Below, one piece after another: positions 1 through 6,737 of a DNA stretch of 64,000 nucleotides. The position numbers and the translations under genes were made by a program. This stretch comes from Gemmatimonadota bacterium (GTDB lineage Bacteria; Gemmatimonadota; Gemmatimonadetes; Gemmatimonadales; GWC2-71-9). The notes beneath the pieces are model-generated. The model was not told the origin of the DNA, searched no databases, and saw only the letters and a program-made list of their open reading frames with translations. Position 1 is the stretch's first letter, and the number at the start of each line of letters is the position of its first letter. The stretch spans positions 21,131 through 85,130 of the forward strand of contig JAJCZX010000025.1 in assembly GCA_029262195.1 (NCBI GenBank), written 5' to 3'.

Positions 1-244
1 TCTGGTCGAGAGACTCAACCGCTATATCGACGACCGCGATCGCTGGCTGAAAATCCCTGACATGAAGTTCAACCGTAACATTGGAGACTACGCACACCAA
101 CACTTCTCCATCGACGGCGAAGAGATCAGCGCAGACCGTTATCCAGCCTACCTGGAAACCGTACTTCCTTCGGACGAAGAGTACAAAACTCTGGCGGACC
201 TCCAGAAGGAAAATATCTGGATCGAGCCCCGTAAGGTCGCCTGA
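1..244 (+). CDS. BoxB-like benzoyl-CoA epoxidase subunit, C-terminal fragment (partial)
   Basis: Only the last 80 or so codons are in the window; the frame runs in from the left edge at base 2 and stops at 242-244. The fragment has the pattern R-W-x(5)-P-x(2)-F-N-R-N-I-G-x-Y-A followed by LPSDEEY and a terminal WIEP. I recall this layout from the C-terminus of BoxB, the di-iron oxygenase subunit of aerobic benzoyl-CoA epoxidase. The downstream hydroxyacyl-CoA dehydrogenase and enoyl-CoA hydratase fit a CoA-thioester aromatic or fatty acid pathway. The match is from memory of the family and only the tail is visible, so another ring-hydroxylating or ferritin-like oxygenase remains possible. Confidence 0.45.
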   Translation, partial: LVERLNRYIDDRDRWLKIPDMKFNRNIGDYAHQHFSIDGEEISADRYPAYLETVLPSDEEYKTLADLQKENIWIEPRKVA

Positions 245-264
245 TCCGGGCAGGAGACTACGCC

Positions 265-1242
265 TTGGATACCCACAGTAAGGGCACGGCATGCCGTGCC
301 CCGGCTGATGGCAGCAAAGATCACAACAGCAGTAAGGGCACGGCACGCCAGGCCCTGGCTGATGGCAGCAAAGATCACAACAGCAGTAAGGGCACGGCAT
401 GCCGTGCCCCGGCCGATAGCAGCAAAGATCACAACAGCAGTAAGGGCACGGCATGCCGTGCCCCGGCTGATGGCAGCAAAGATCACAACAGCAGTAAGGG
501 CACGGCATGCCGTGCCCCGGCCGGTAGCAGCAAAGATCGCAACAGCAGTAAGGGCACGGCACGTCGTGCCCCGACTCTCATCGTTGCTCATAGAGGTGCA
601 TCGGGATACGAGCTGGAGAATACTCTAGCCGCGTTCCGGCGCGCTTCGGCTATGGGCGCCGATGGAGTGGAACTGGATGTCCACGCCACCGCTGACGGCG
701 CCATCGTTGTCCACCATGACGTCGACGTAGCGGGACGGCTGATCAGAGAAACTACCCTTCTAGAATTACGAGAACACCGACTGGCCAACGGAGAACCCAT
801 CCCGACCCTATCCGAAGCCCTCGAAGTAATTGACGGAACTGCGTATGTGGAAGTAAAGGCCCTGGATGAAACGGCCGACGCAGAGTTATTCAGGGTGTTT
901 GATGAGGGGATGAGGGGTGGAGGGGAAGTCCCCCACGTTCATTCCTTTGAGCACAAACTTATCAGGCGACTTCATAACAAGCGCCCGGACCTTACCTATG
1001 GGGCGCTCTCTGTGGCCGTCCCGGTTTCTCCTGAAGTTGCCTGGCGTGATGCGGGCGCCACCGACGTGTGGCAAGAGCATGAATTGATCTCACCCGACTA
1101 TGTTGAACTAGCGCATTCGCACGGTTGTAAAGTTTTTGCCTGGACCGTGGACGATCCGGAACGGATGCGCTGGCTAAATGAACTCGGAGTGGATGGAGTC
1201 TGTACCAATAAACCTGATGTGGGGAAAAATTGTCTGAAGTAA
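265..1242 (+). CDS. Glycerophosphodiester phosphodiesterase with tandem-repeat N-terminus
   Basis: A GDPD-family hydrolase that would cleave glycerophosphodiesters to glycerol-3-phosphate and an alcohol. The catalytic domain starts near residue 104: LIVAHRG (His109), an ExNT motif, GVELDVH (metal-binding acidic residues) and HHD (150-152), and it ends with the usual AWTVDD...GVDGVCTNKP barrel closure. The first ~100 residues are not GDPD sequence; they are five full copies and a partial copy of an 18-residue repeat (SSKGTACRAPADGSKDHN) encoded by a 54-bp DNA repeat. TTG265 is the only in-frame start codon ahead of the catalytic domain and has an AGGAG about 8 nt upstream, so the repeat is probably translated or is an insertion behind the original start. 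The end overlaps the next gene by 13 nt, suggesting coupling. Confidence 0.85.
   Translation: MDTHSKGTACRAPADGSKDHNSSKGTARQALADGSKDHNSSKGTACRAPADSSKDHNSSKGTACRAPADGSKDHNSSKGTACRAPAGSSKDRNSSKGTARRAPTLIVAHRGASGYELENTLAAFRRASAMGADGVELDVHATADGAIVVHHDVDVAGRLIRETTLLELREHRLANGEPIPTLSEALEVIDGTAYVEVKALDETADAELFRVFDEGMRGGGEVPHVHSFEHKLIRRLHNKRPDLTYGALSVAVPVSPEVAWRDAGATDVWQEHELISPDYVELAHSHGCKVFAWTVDDPERMRWLNELGVDGVCTNKPDVGKNCLK
277..573 (+). repeat. 54-bp tandem repeat (5.5 copies), palindrome-bearing, in frame
   Basis: Units begin at 277, 331, 385, 439 and 493, with a partial sixth at 547. Each carries GGGCACGGCATGCCGTGCCC, a perfect 20-bp palindrome, intact at 282-301, 390-409, 444-463 and 498-517. 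It is altered in units 2 and 6. The period is a multiple of three, so all frames stay open through the array. There are no unique spacers, so it is not a CRISPR. Confidence 0.95.
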
Positions 1243-2102
1243 AACGAATAGCAGTTATCGGAGCCGGAACCATGGGTAGCGGGATCGCCCACGTTGCCGC
1301 CACAGCCGGCTTTCAAACCACTCTCACTGATGCCAACGCCGACGCTATCGAAGCGGGTATCACGCGCATTGGACAGAACCTCGCGGGCGGTGTCAAAAGA
1401 GGAAAGATCACCCAGGGAGACGCTGACGCCGCTACCGCACGAATTAAGCCTGCCACTACGGTAGAAGAGGCTGTTGCTGAGGCAGACCTCGTGGTAGAAG
1501 CGGTGATCGAGGATCTTCTCCTCAAGCAAGACCTTTTTGCTGACATCTCCCATATGGCGCCCGCGTCAGCTGTACTTGCCACCAACACTTCCTCCCTGTC
1601 TGTATCACAGATCGCTGCCGCCGTCGACGATTCAACCAGAGTGATCGGGATGCATTTCTTCAATCCCGTTCACATCATGAAGCTGGTGGAAATCGTGGTA
1701 CACCAGTCCGTGTCAGGAGAAACACTGCAGACCGTCCGGGGGGTCGCCGAGGCCATGGGCAAACAGCCCATCACGGTGACCGATTCGCCGGGATTCGCTT
1801 CCTCCCGCCTCGGAGTGATTCTGGGGCTCGAAGCGATGAGAATGCTGGAACAGGGAGTGGCTTCTGCCGCCGACATCGACAGGGCAATGGAGTTAGGTTA
1901 CGGGCATCCTATGGGTCCACTCAGGGTCTCCGATCTTGTAGGCCTGGACGTTCGCCTGGCGATAGCGAAACACCTTCAAACAGAACTCAAAGACGATCAA
2001 TACAAAGCGCCCCAGATTCTCCACGATAAAGTTGCGGCTGGCGAACTGGGCAAGAAAACCGGAAAAGGATTTTACGAATGGGAAGCTACCAAAACCTCCT
2101 GA
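1230..2102 (+). CDS. 3-hydroxyacyl-CoA (3-hydroxybutyryl-CoA) dehydrogenase
   Basis: NAD-dependent oxidation of 3-hydroxyacyl-CoA to 3-ketoacyl-CoA. The N-terminal Rossmann motif GAGTMGSG is at residues 11-18, the catalytic HFFNPVH motif lies in the middle, and the C-terminal dimerisation domain ends in the conserved GKKTGKGFYEW. The length of 290 aa is typical of the single-domain PaaH/Hbd type. The start is TTG1230, inside the end of the GDPD gene with a GGGG stretch just upstream; this start gives the expected MSEVKRIAVIG beginning. The gene overlaps the enoyl-CoA hydratase by 25 nt, so the two consecutive steps of beta-oxidation are translationally linked. Whether the substrate is butyryl-type or 3-hydroxyadipyl-CoA cannot be told from sequence. 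Confidence 0.93.
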   Translation: MSEVKRIAVIGAGTMGSGIAHVAATAGFQTTLTDANADAIEAGITRIGQNLAGGVKRGKITQGDADAATARIKPATTVEEAVAEADLVVEAVIEDLLLKQDLFADISHMAPASAVLATNTSSLSVSQIAAAVDDSTRVIGMHFFNPVHIMKLVEIVVHQSVSGETLQTVRGVAEAMGKQPITVTDSPGFASSRLGVILGLEAMRMLEQGVASAADIDRAMELGYGHPMGPLRVSDLVGLDVRLAIAKHLQTELKDDQYKAPQILHDKVAAGELGKKTGKGFYEWEATKTS

Positions 2103-2860
2103 TAAAGAGGAACGGGTTTGTCACTACCGTCACTATCAATCGTCCTGACAAACTCAACGCACTCAATGAGCCTACGCGATACGAATTGGTGCAGGCACTG
2201 GACGAACTCAAAGATGACGATGGCGTTCGAGTAGTAATCCTTACAGGCGCTGGCGAAAAGGCGTTCATTGCCGGCGCAGACATCAAAGACTTCGAGGGAC
2301 GCAGCCCCTGGGACCAATTCCGGGCTATGAAGGAATCGGGTCTTTTTGATAAGGCTGAACAATTCCCCAAGCCTCTCCTCGCCGCGATCAACGGGTTTTG
2401 CCTTGGCGGCGGCTGCGAACTGGCTATGGCATGTGATATTCGAGTTGCCTCCGAAAAAGCTCGCCTGGGGCAGCCCGAAATCAACCTCGGTATTATCCCG
2501 GGGGGAGGTGGAACGCAACGACTACCCCGTATCGTGCCACTCGGCGCTGCCTATAAGATGCTTTACACCGGCGAGATGATTAACGCGGACGAGGCATACA
2601 GAATCGGGTTGGTAGATGAATTGGCAGCTCCGGAAGCGTTAATGGAACGGGTCGAAGAAATCGCGGCGACCATCGCCAGCAAGAGCCCCGTCGCGCTGGC
2701 ACTAATCAAGGAAGCCGTTAAAGCCAGCAAGCGCACCTCGCTGGACGAGGGGCTCAGAGTGGAAGCAGCACTTTTTGGAATGTCCTTCTCCTCAGAAGAC
2801 AAAGTTGAAGGCATTGATGCCTTCCTCAACAAGCGCAAAGCAGAGTTCAAGGGCAAATGA
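2078..2860 (+). CDS. Enoyl-CoA hydratase/isomerase family protein
   Basis: Crotonase-fold hydratase adding water across 2-enoyl-CoA. Visible signatures are NRPDKLNALN, the oxyanion-hole segment FIAGADIKDF, GGGCELAMACD with the first catalytic Glu, and QPEINLGIIPGGGGTQRL with the second. The 260 aa length is standard for a single-domain PaaF/Crt-type enzyme. ATG2078 lies within the dehydrogenase reading frame, and the stop overlaps the following amidohydrolase start by four bases (ATGA). It performs the step before the upstream dehydrogenase, in line with a beta-oxidation or aromatic-CoA degradation operon. Confidence 0.94.
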   Translation: MGSYQNLLIKRNGFVTTVTINRPDKLNALNEPTRYELVQALDELKDDDGVRVVILTGAGEKAFIAGADIKDFEGRSPWDQFRAMKESGLFDKAEQFPKPLLAAINGFCLGGGCELAMACDIRVASEKARLGQPEINLGIIPGGGGTQRLPRIVPLGAAYKMLYTGEMINADEAYRIGLVDELAAPEALMERVEEIAATIASKSPVALALIKEAVKASKRTSLDEGLRVEAALFGMSFSSEDKVEGIDAFLNKRKAEFKGK

Positions 2861-3723
2861 CCGACCGACCGGGGATTACCGACCTGCACATCCACATCCA
2901 GCCCTGGCGCGACCTTAAGAAGGACGTCGCAGACGTCATGCGGAAGGGAAAAGAAGATCATTGGGACTGGTTGATCACCCTGATGGATGATCCCAAAGCC
3001 CTGTTGGAGGTCATGGACCGTGACAAAATTTGGAGAGTCGGATTGATCAACTATCCGTCCCAGGACATCATGGGATTCGATGATTCGACAAATGAGTTTG
3101 CGGTCAAGTACGCTGAAGCCGCTCCCGAGCGGCTGATACCTTTCGGCGGGGTAAACCCGCTGCACACGCATGATCCCGAAGGTCAGGTCGAAGAGCTCCT
3201 GCACATGGGAACGCGTTGTTTGAAGATCCATCCGCCTCACCAGGGCTTCCCGGCCAACGCATACACAGCTGGCCTCGAGGCCCTCGGTAGAATCTACAAA
3301 CGCTGCGAGGAACGCGGGTTACCGGTAATGATCCACACCGGTACCAGTATTTTCCCGGGTGCTCGTTCGAAATTCGGGAACCCAATGGAACTCGACGATG
3401 TCGCGATAGACTTTCCGGAACTGACCATTTTGATGGCGCACGGGGGACGTCCTCTTTGGATGGACGAGGCGTTTTTTGTTCTTCGAAGACACCCTAACAT
3501 TCACCTTGAGTTATCTGGAATCCCTCCCAGGAAAATTCTAGAATATTTTCCACGCCTGCCAGATCTGGCGTCGAAAGTAGTTTGGGGAACCGACTGGCCC
3601 AGCCCGGGAGTAAAAGGTCTGAGGACCAACCTTGATCAGTTCTTAAGCCTCGACCTGCCGGACGAAACGAAGGACCTGATCACGCGTACGAATCCTTTAT
3701 CGCTCATTCCAAACAGAGGGTGA
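2857..3723 (+). CDS. Amidohydrolase-2 family metal-dependent hydrolase
   Basis: A TIM-barrel amidohydrolase of the ACMSD/aminocarboxymuconate-decarboxylase-like group. It has the early TDLHIHIQP metal motif, CLKIHPPHQGF, VMIHTGTS with a central His, LMAHGGRPLW, and the late VWGTDWPSPG with the conserved Asp. The length of 288 aa is normal. Members act as decarboxylases or hydrolases on aromatic breakdown products, which suits the CoA-catabolic neighbours, but the substrate is unknown. The start codon overlaps the stop of the hydratase, so it is co-translated with it. Confidence 0.85.
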   Translation: MTDRPGITDLHIHIQPWRDLKKDVADVMRKGKEDHWDWLITLMDDPKALLEVMDRDKIWRVGLINYPSQDIMGFDDSTNEFAVKYAEAAPERLIPFGGVNPLHTHDPEGQVEELLHMGTRCLKIHPPHQGFPANAYTAGLEALGRIYKRCEERGLPVMIHTGTSIFPGARSKFGNPMELDDVAIDFPELTILMAHGGRPLWMDEAFFVLRRHPNIHLELSGIPPRKILEYFPRLPDLASKVVWGTDWPSPGVKGLRTNLDQFLSLDLPDETKDLITRTNPLSLIPNRG

Positions 3724-3725
3724 TT

Positions 3726-3947
3726 ATGAAAGACCTCGTAGCATTGGCCAATTACCGAGCTAAGTGGGAAGCAGAAGCGGCGGGTGGTTTGTTGGACGAC
3801 GCAGAAATCGCCTATCTCATTCAGAGTCTTGAGGGAGCCGGCCTGGTCCCTGCCCCGCACGGGACGACCATCATGGTGCGCCCTGAAGACCTGGAACGCG
3901 CGAAGGCGGTTATCGGAACCGTCGACGAAGGACCGCAAATAGCGTGA
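3726..3947 (+). CDS. DUF2007-type putative signal-transducing protein
   Basis: A 73-residue protein with the DUF2007 pattern: an N-terminal NYRAKWEAEAAGGLLDDA, an AYLIQS strand, then IMVRPEDLERAKAVI at the end. The fold is a small ferredoxin-like domain of unknown role; the name 'signal transducing' comes from weak structural similarity. ATG3726 is preferred; GTG3720 also lies in frame and overlaps the preceding stop. It overlaps the next gene by 4 nt (GTGA), so it belongs to the operon. Confidence 0.7.
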   Translation: MKDLVALANYRAKWEAEAAGGLLDDAEIAYLIQSLEGAGLVPAPHGTTIMVRPEDLERAKAVIGTVDEGPQIA

Positions 3948-4315
3948 CCAGAACATTTGCCATTACGGGAGCGCTGTTTGCGTTCGTCGGCGTAGCACTC
4001 GGGGCCTTTGGCGCCCACGGGCTCAAAGCCAAATTATCACCCGATATGCTCGCCGTGTTCGAGACCGGGGTTCGTTATCACATGTATCACGCATTTGGAC
4101 TTTTTGCCGTAGCGTGGGTTATTGATCGCTGGCCCTCGTCGACAGCAACCGCAGCTGGTTGGCTCATGGTGGCTGGCGTGGTGATCTTTTCCGGATCACT
4201 CTACATCCTTGCCGTCTCCGGAATAAGATGGTGGGGAGCCGTAACGCCTTTTGGAGGCATTGCGTTGCTCGCAGGGTGGGCCGCTCTTGGCATCGCACTC
4301 TATAAGGCGTCGTGA
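3944..4315 (+). CDS. DUF423 family small integral membrane protein
   Basis: The 123 aa protein has four predicted membrane helices. It carries the conserved DUF423 (YgdD) signatures GALGAFGAHGL near residue 20, VRYHMYHAFGL, and WWGAVTPFGGIALLAGW near the C-terminus. The family is widespread and uncharacterised. GTG3944 is used, within a GTGA overlap with the preceding stop. It is one base short of contact with the next gene's ATG at 4317, so it sits in the same transcription unit. Confidence 0.88.
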   Translation: MTRTFAITGALFAFVGVALGAFGAHGLKAKLSPDMLAVFETGVRYHMYHAFGLFAVAWVIDRWPSSTATAAGWLMVAGVVIFSGSLYILAVSGIRWWGAVTPFGGIALLAGWAALGIALYKAS

Positions 4316-4316
4316 C

Positions 4317-5156
4317 ATGATTGTTTTTTTGAACGGGGAATTCATGCCAAAGGAAATGGCGACGATTTCCCCTGACGACCGTGGTTTTCTATTCGGAGAT
4401 GGCATCTACGAGGTAGTCAGATGTTATGGCGGCAAGTTCATGGAGATTGATGCCCATCTCACCCGAATGAAGCACGGGTGCGATGAAATCGGCTTGAGCG
4501 GCATCGAGTCGTTTGATTTCGAATTCATTTGCCACGAGTTGGTCAGTAGGAACTCCCTATCGGACCAGGGAATCGTCTATCTACAAATCACTCGCGGGGC
4601 GCCTCCTACCCGCACCCACGCCTTCCCCAGCGAGCAAACACCACCCACCGTTTACGGAATGGCGTTTCCTTTCTCTCAGAAGGCAGATCCAACCGTTGGC
4701 GTTTCAGTTATCACCACGCCGGACCTGCGCTGGGGCAGATGCGACATCAAAACCATCGGGCTGCTTGCCAATTGCCTGACACAGCAGCGAGCGAAGGAAA
4801 ATGGTGTTTTCGAATCTATCTTGATCAAGGACGGCCTGGCTATCGAATCGTCCGCGTCTAGTTTTTTTGCGGTGATTGACGGGCAGGTCCGTACCGCTCC
4901 AAAATCGAACCACATTCTCCCCAGTATCACGAGAGAAACTGTGCTCAGACTCTGCGCCGAGGAGGGTATCCCCCACCGCGAGACGCCGGTCAAAGAGCAG
5001 GATTTGTCATCGGCATCCGAGTTGTTCTTGGCGGGTACAACGCTGGAGATACTCCCGATCGTTCGAATCGATGGTACACAGGTCGGTACTGGAATCCCCG
5101 GCCCCGTTACCAGCAGGCTCCAGAAGCTTTTTCGAAAAACCGTCGAAGCCCTCTAG
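4317..5156 (+). CDS. dat: D-amino-acid aminotransferase (class IV PLP enzyme)
   Basis: Fold-type IV aminotransferase of 279 aa that would interconvert D-alanine and D-glutamate with their keto acids. The PLP lysine falls at residue 145 in the context RCDIKTIGLLANCL, the same position and context as the well-studied Bacillus D-amino-acid transaminase. The N-terminal FLNGEF...SPDDRGFLFGDGIYEVVR and the C-terminal LFLAGTTLEILPIVRIDG are also typical. ATG4317 is chosen over an upstream in-frame start at 4251 because only it gives the family N-terminus. A supply of D-amino acids for peptidoglycan is the usual role. Branched-chain transaminase is the main alternative, made less likely by the lysine context. 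Confidence 0.82.
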   Translation: MIVFLNGEFMPKEMATISPDDRGFLFGDGIYEVVRCYGGKFMEIDAHLTRMKHGCDEIGLSGIESFDFEFICHELVSRNSLSDQGIVYLQITRGAPPTRTHAFPSEQTPPTVYGMAFPFSQKADPTVGVSVITTPDLRWGRCDIKTIGLLANCLTQQRAKENGVFESILIKDGLAIESSASSFFAVIDGQVRTAPKSNHILPSITRETVLRLCAEEGIPHRETPVKEQDLSSASELFLAGTTLEILPIVRIDGTQVGTGIPGPVTSRLQKLFRKTVEAL

Positions 5157-5215
5157 TTGGAACCAAACGGTTGGCCAACCCGTAAAGGGAACACATAGTT
5201 AGATTATTGGGCGAT

Positions 5216-5674
5216 ATGAAAGGCAATTGCGAAATCTGCGGAACCGAGCTGCATCTACTCAAGCACCCGTTGCGGCGCTTGAGGGGCTCGGGGTATTGGA
5301 TGAAGGGCCTCGCCAGTATTTTCACGAGGCCCCTTAAGGCCTGCGCGGATTGCGGTACCGTTTACACGTGGGAAGAAGTGCTCCTTGCCCAGGGAGCCGT
5401 CCCTACAACTGACGAACTCGCTCTTGCAAACCTCCGCAGCGATATGGCCAACCTCAGAGACAGCTTCTTGACTGTCTCTGCCGCTGCCGGTTTTATCACC
5501 GTCTGGATGATCGGCGGTCCCGGACTGCACGATGTCGATGCCCCCATTGTTTCAGCTACAATTGGTGCCATTTCCCTCCTTCCCGCAGGGTATTTCCACA
5601 AGCGCGTAGCCCACTTTAAGCAACAGATCAAACGCCTGCGTCGGGAACGCATCAAAGGGCATCTCGAAGCGTAA
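5216..5674 (+). CDS. Zinc-ribbon membrane protein of unknown function
   Basis: I do not recognise a named family. Residues 4-50 contain CEICG and CADCG, a CxxC...CxxC pair that could bind zinc. A segment with SDMANLRDSF follows, then two hydrophobic stretches (about SAAAGFITVWMIGG and SATIGAISLLPAGYF) and a basic C-terminal tail. The layout suggests a cytoplasmic zinc ribbon anchored by a hairpin of two membrane helices. ATG5216 is chosen; TTG5207 is in frame but adds only three residues. It sits 59 nt after the transaminase and may be the last gene of the operon. Confidence 0.6.
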   Translation: MKGNCEICGTELHLLKHPLRRLRGSGYWMKGLASIFTRPLKACADCGTVYTWEEVLLAQGAVPTTDELALANLRSDMANLRDSFLTVSAAAGFITVWMIGGPGLHDVDAPIVSATIGAISLLPAGYFHKRVAHFKQQIKRLRRERIKGHLEA

Positions 5675-5782
5675 GGCCTCGCCTAAAACACGTATTGCGT
5701 CATGCATATGTCGTTTATATATTTTCCGGAATTCTATATCTAGCCACAGGCATGCTTTTTTCACACTAACCATGGATGCAAA

Positions 5783-6541
5783 ATGAAACGCCGTAATCAG
5801 ATAACTATCGCCGCACCTACAATCGCCCTGCTTCTCTCCGGTTTGCCGTTGACCGCTCAAAGCCAAGCCATGAAGGCTCCATTCGACGGATCTAAGCTCC
5901 AGGCGTCGTCGCATTCCTATTCGGTTTTGATCCAGGGCAACGCGGCCGGAACGATGGAAACCTCTACCTCAGTCGACAACGGCACCGTAACGGGACACGT
6001 CGAAATGGAGATTTCATTTCAAGGGGCGACTCAAACGATAGTCCAGGATGTAACCTTTCGCGCAAATGACCTCAGAATGATCTCAAGCAGCCAGGTAACC
6101 GACGTGAGTATTATGCACGCCGAAACCTCGGTGCAGTATGATAACGGCCATGTGACGGGACGCGGACAAACTCCCACGCCCACAGGTGAGGTCGCGACTG
6201 TGGAGATAGACACCGTGCTGGGATCCGATGTCATCGATTCAGGCGCCGCCTTCATTCTCCTGGGAACCTTGGAGTGGACCGACGGAGCTATTTACTCTTT
6301 CGACGCCTTCCAGAGTTCAGCCGGCACTGTAAGTTCCGGGAGTGCAACAGCAGTCGCATCGGAACAAGTTACCGTTCCAGAAGGCGAGTTTGACACATGG
6401 AAAATCACCACCGGTGGCCTCGCCCAACCCTTCACACTTTGGCTAGACAAAACCGATGGCAGCGTTGTGAAGATGGGCGTTAACGCTGGAATCTCTATTG
6501 AGTTCGTCAGAGGCCGTCAATCGGCGAGCCCCACCGACTAG
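5783..6541 (+). CDS. Secreted protein of unknown function (paralogue of 12253-13005)
   Basis: 252 aa with an N-terminal signal peptide (about 1-28, hydrophobic core ALLLSGLPL, AQS cleavage area). The mature part is rich in short beta-type segments. It shares with the protein at 12253-13005 a YSVLIQGNAAGTMETS-like opening, GxVEMxISFQGATQ, an ISSSQVTDVS(I/M)...ETxxQYDNGxVTG block, (T)VEIDTVLGSDVIDSGA, LGTLEWT(D/E)GA and a TVPEGEFDTWKI...FTLWLDKTDGSVVK ending. The TWKI...LWxD/K pattern resembles secreted 'DUF3108-like' or LolA-adjacent proteins, but I cannot assign a function. The preceding 108 bp are AT-rich and probably contain the promoter. Confidence 0.65.
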   Translation: MKRRNQITIAAPTIALLLSGLPLTAQSQAMKAPFDGSKLQASSHSYSVLIQGNAAGTMETSTSVDNGTVTGHVEMEISFQGATQTIVQDVTFRANDLRMISSSQVTDVSIMHAETSVQYDNGHVTGRGQTPTPTGEVATVEIDTVLGSDVIDSGAAFILLGTLEWTDGAIYSFDAFQSSAGTVSSGSATAVASEQVTVPEGEFDTWKITTGGLAQPFTLWLDKTDGSVVKMGVNAGISIEFVRGRQSASPTD

Positions 6542-6568
6542 TTCTCGATTTTCTCGGGCGGAACATGT

Positions 6569-6601
6569 CTGGTCGGGTAGGAGACTTTCCCACCCGACCA
6601 G
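6569..6601 (+). terminator. Hairpin downstream of the 5783-6541 gene
   Basis: Perfect 10-bp arms CTGGTCGGGT (6569-6578) and ACCCGACCAG (6592-6601) around a 13-nt loop, 28 nt after the stop codon. The following bases (TTGCCTTTC) are only mildly T-rich, so termination may be weak. Confidence 0.6.
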
Positions 6602-6737
6602 TTGCCTTTCACCCATAATTCCGGCCAATTCCTCCTAATCCCACCTAATCAACACCTATCGCTCCCTGTCGGACCGGCTTTCCGCCGAACGGGTAACCTC
6701 GGTCGACTCTATTCGACATTCATCGGAAGCCAAAACC

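Noticed and set aside
277..573. CRISPR-like appearance of repeated units
   Set aside because: Repeats are contiguous with no unique spacers and no cas genes are present.
148..591. Minus-strand open frame with repeated Ala/Val/Thr units
   Set aside because: It is the antisense of the 54-bp minisatellite; every frame stays open there because the unit has no stop and is a multiple of three. It has no ribosome-binding site or domain.
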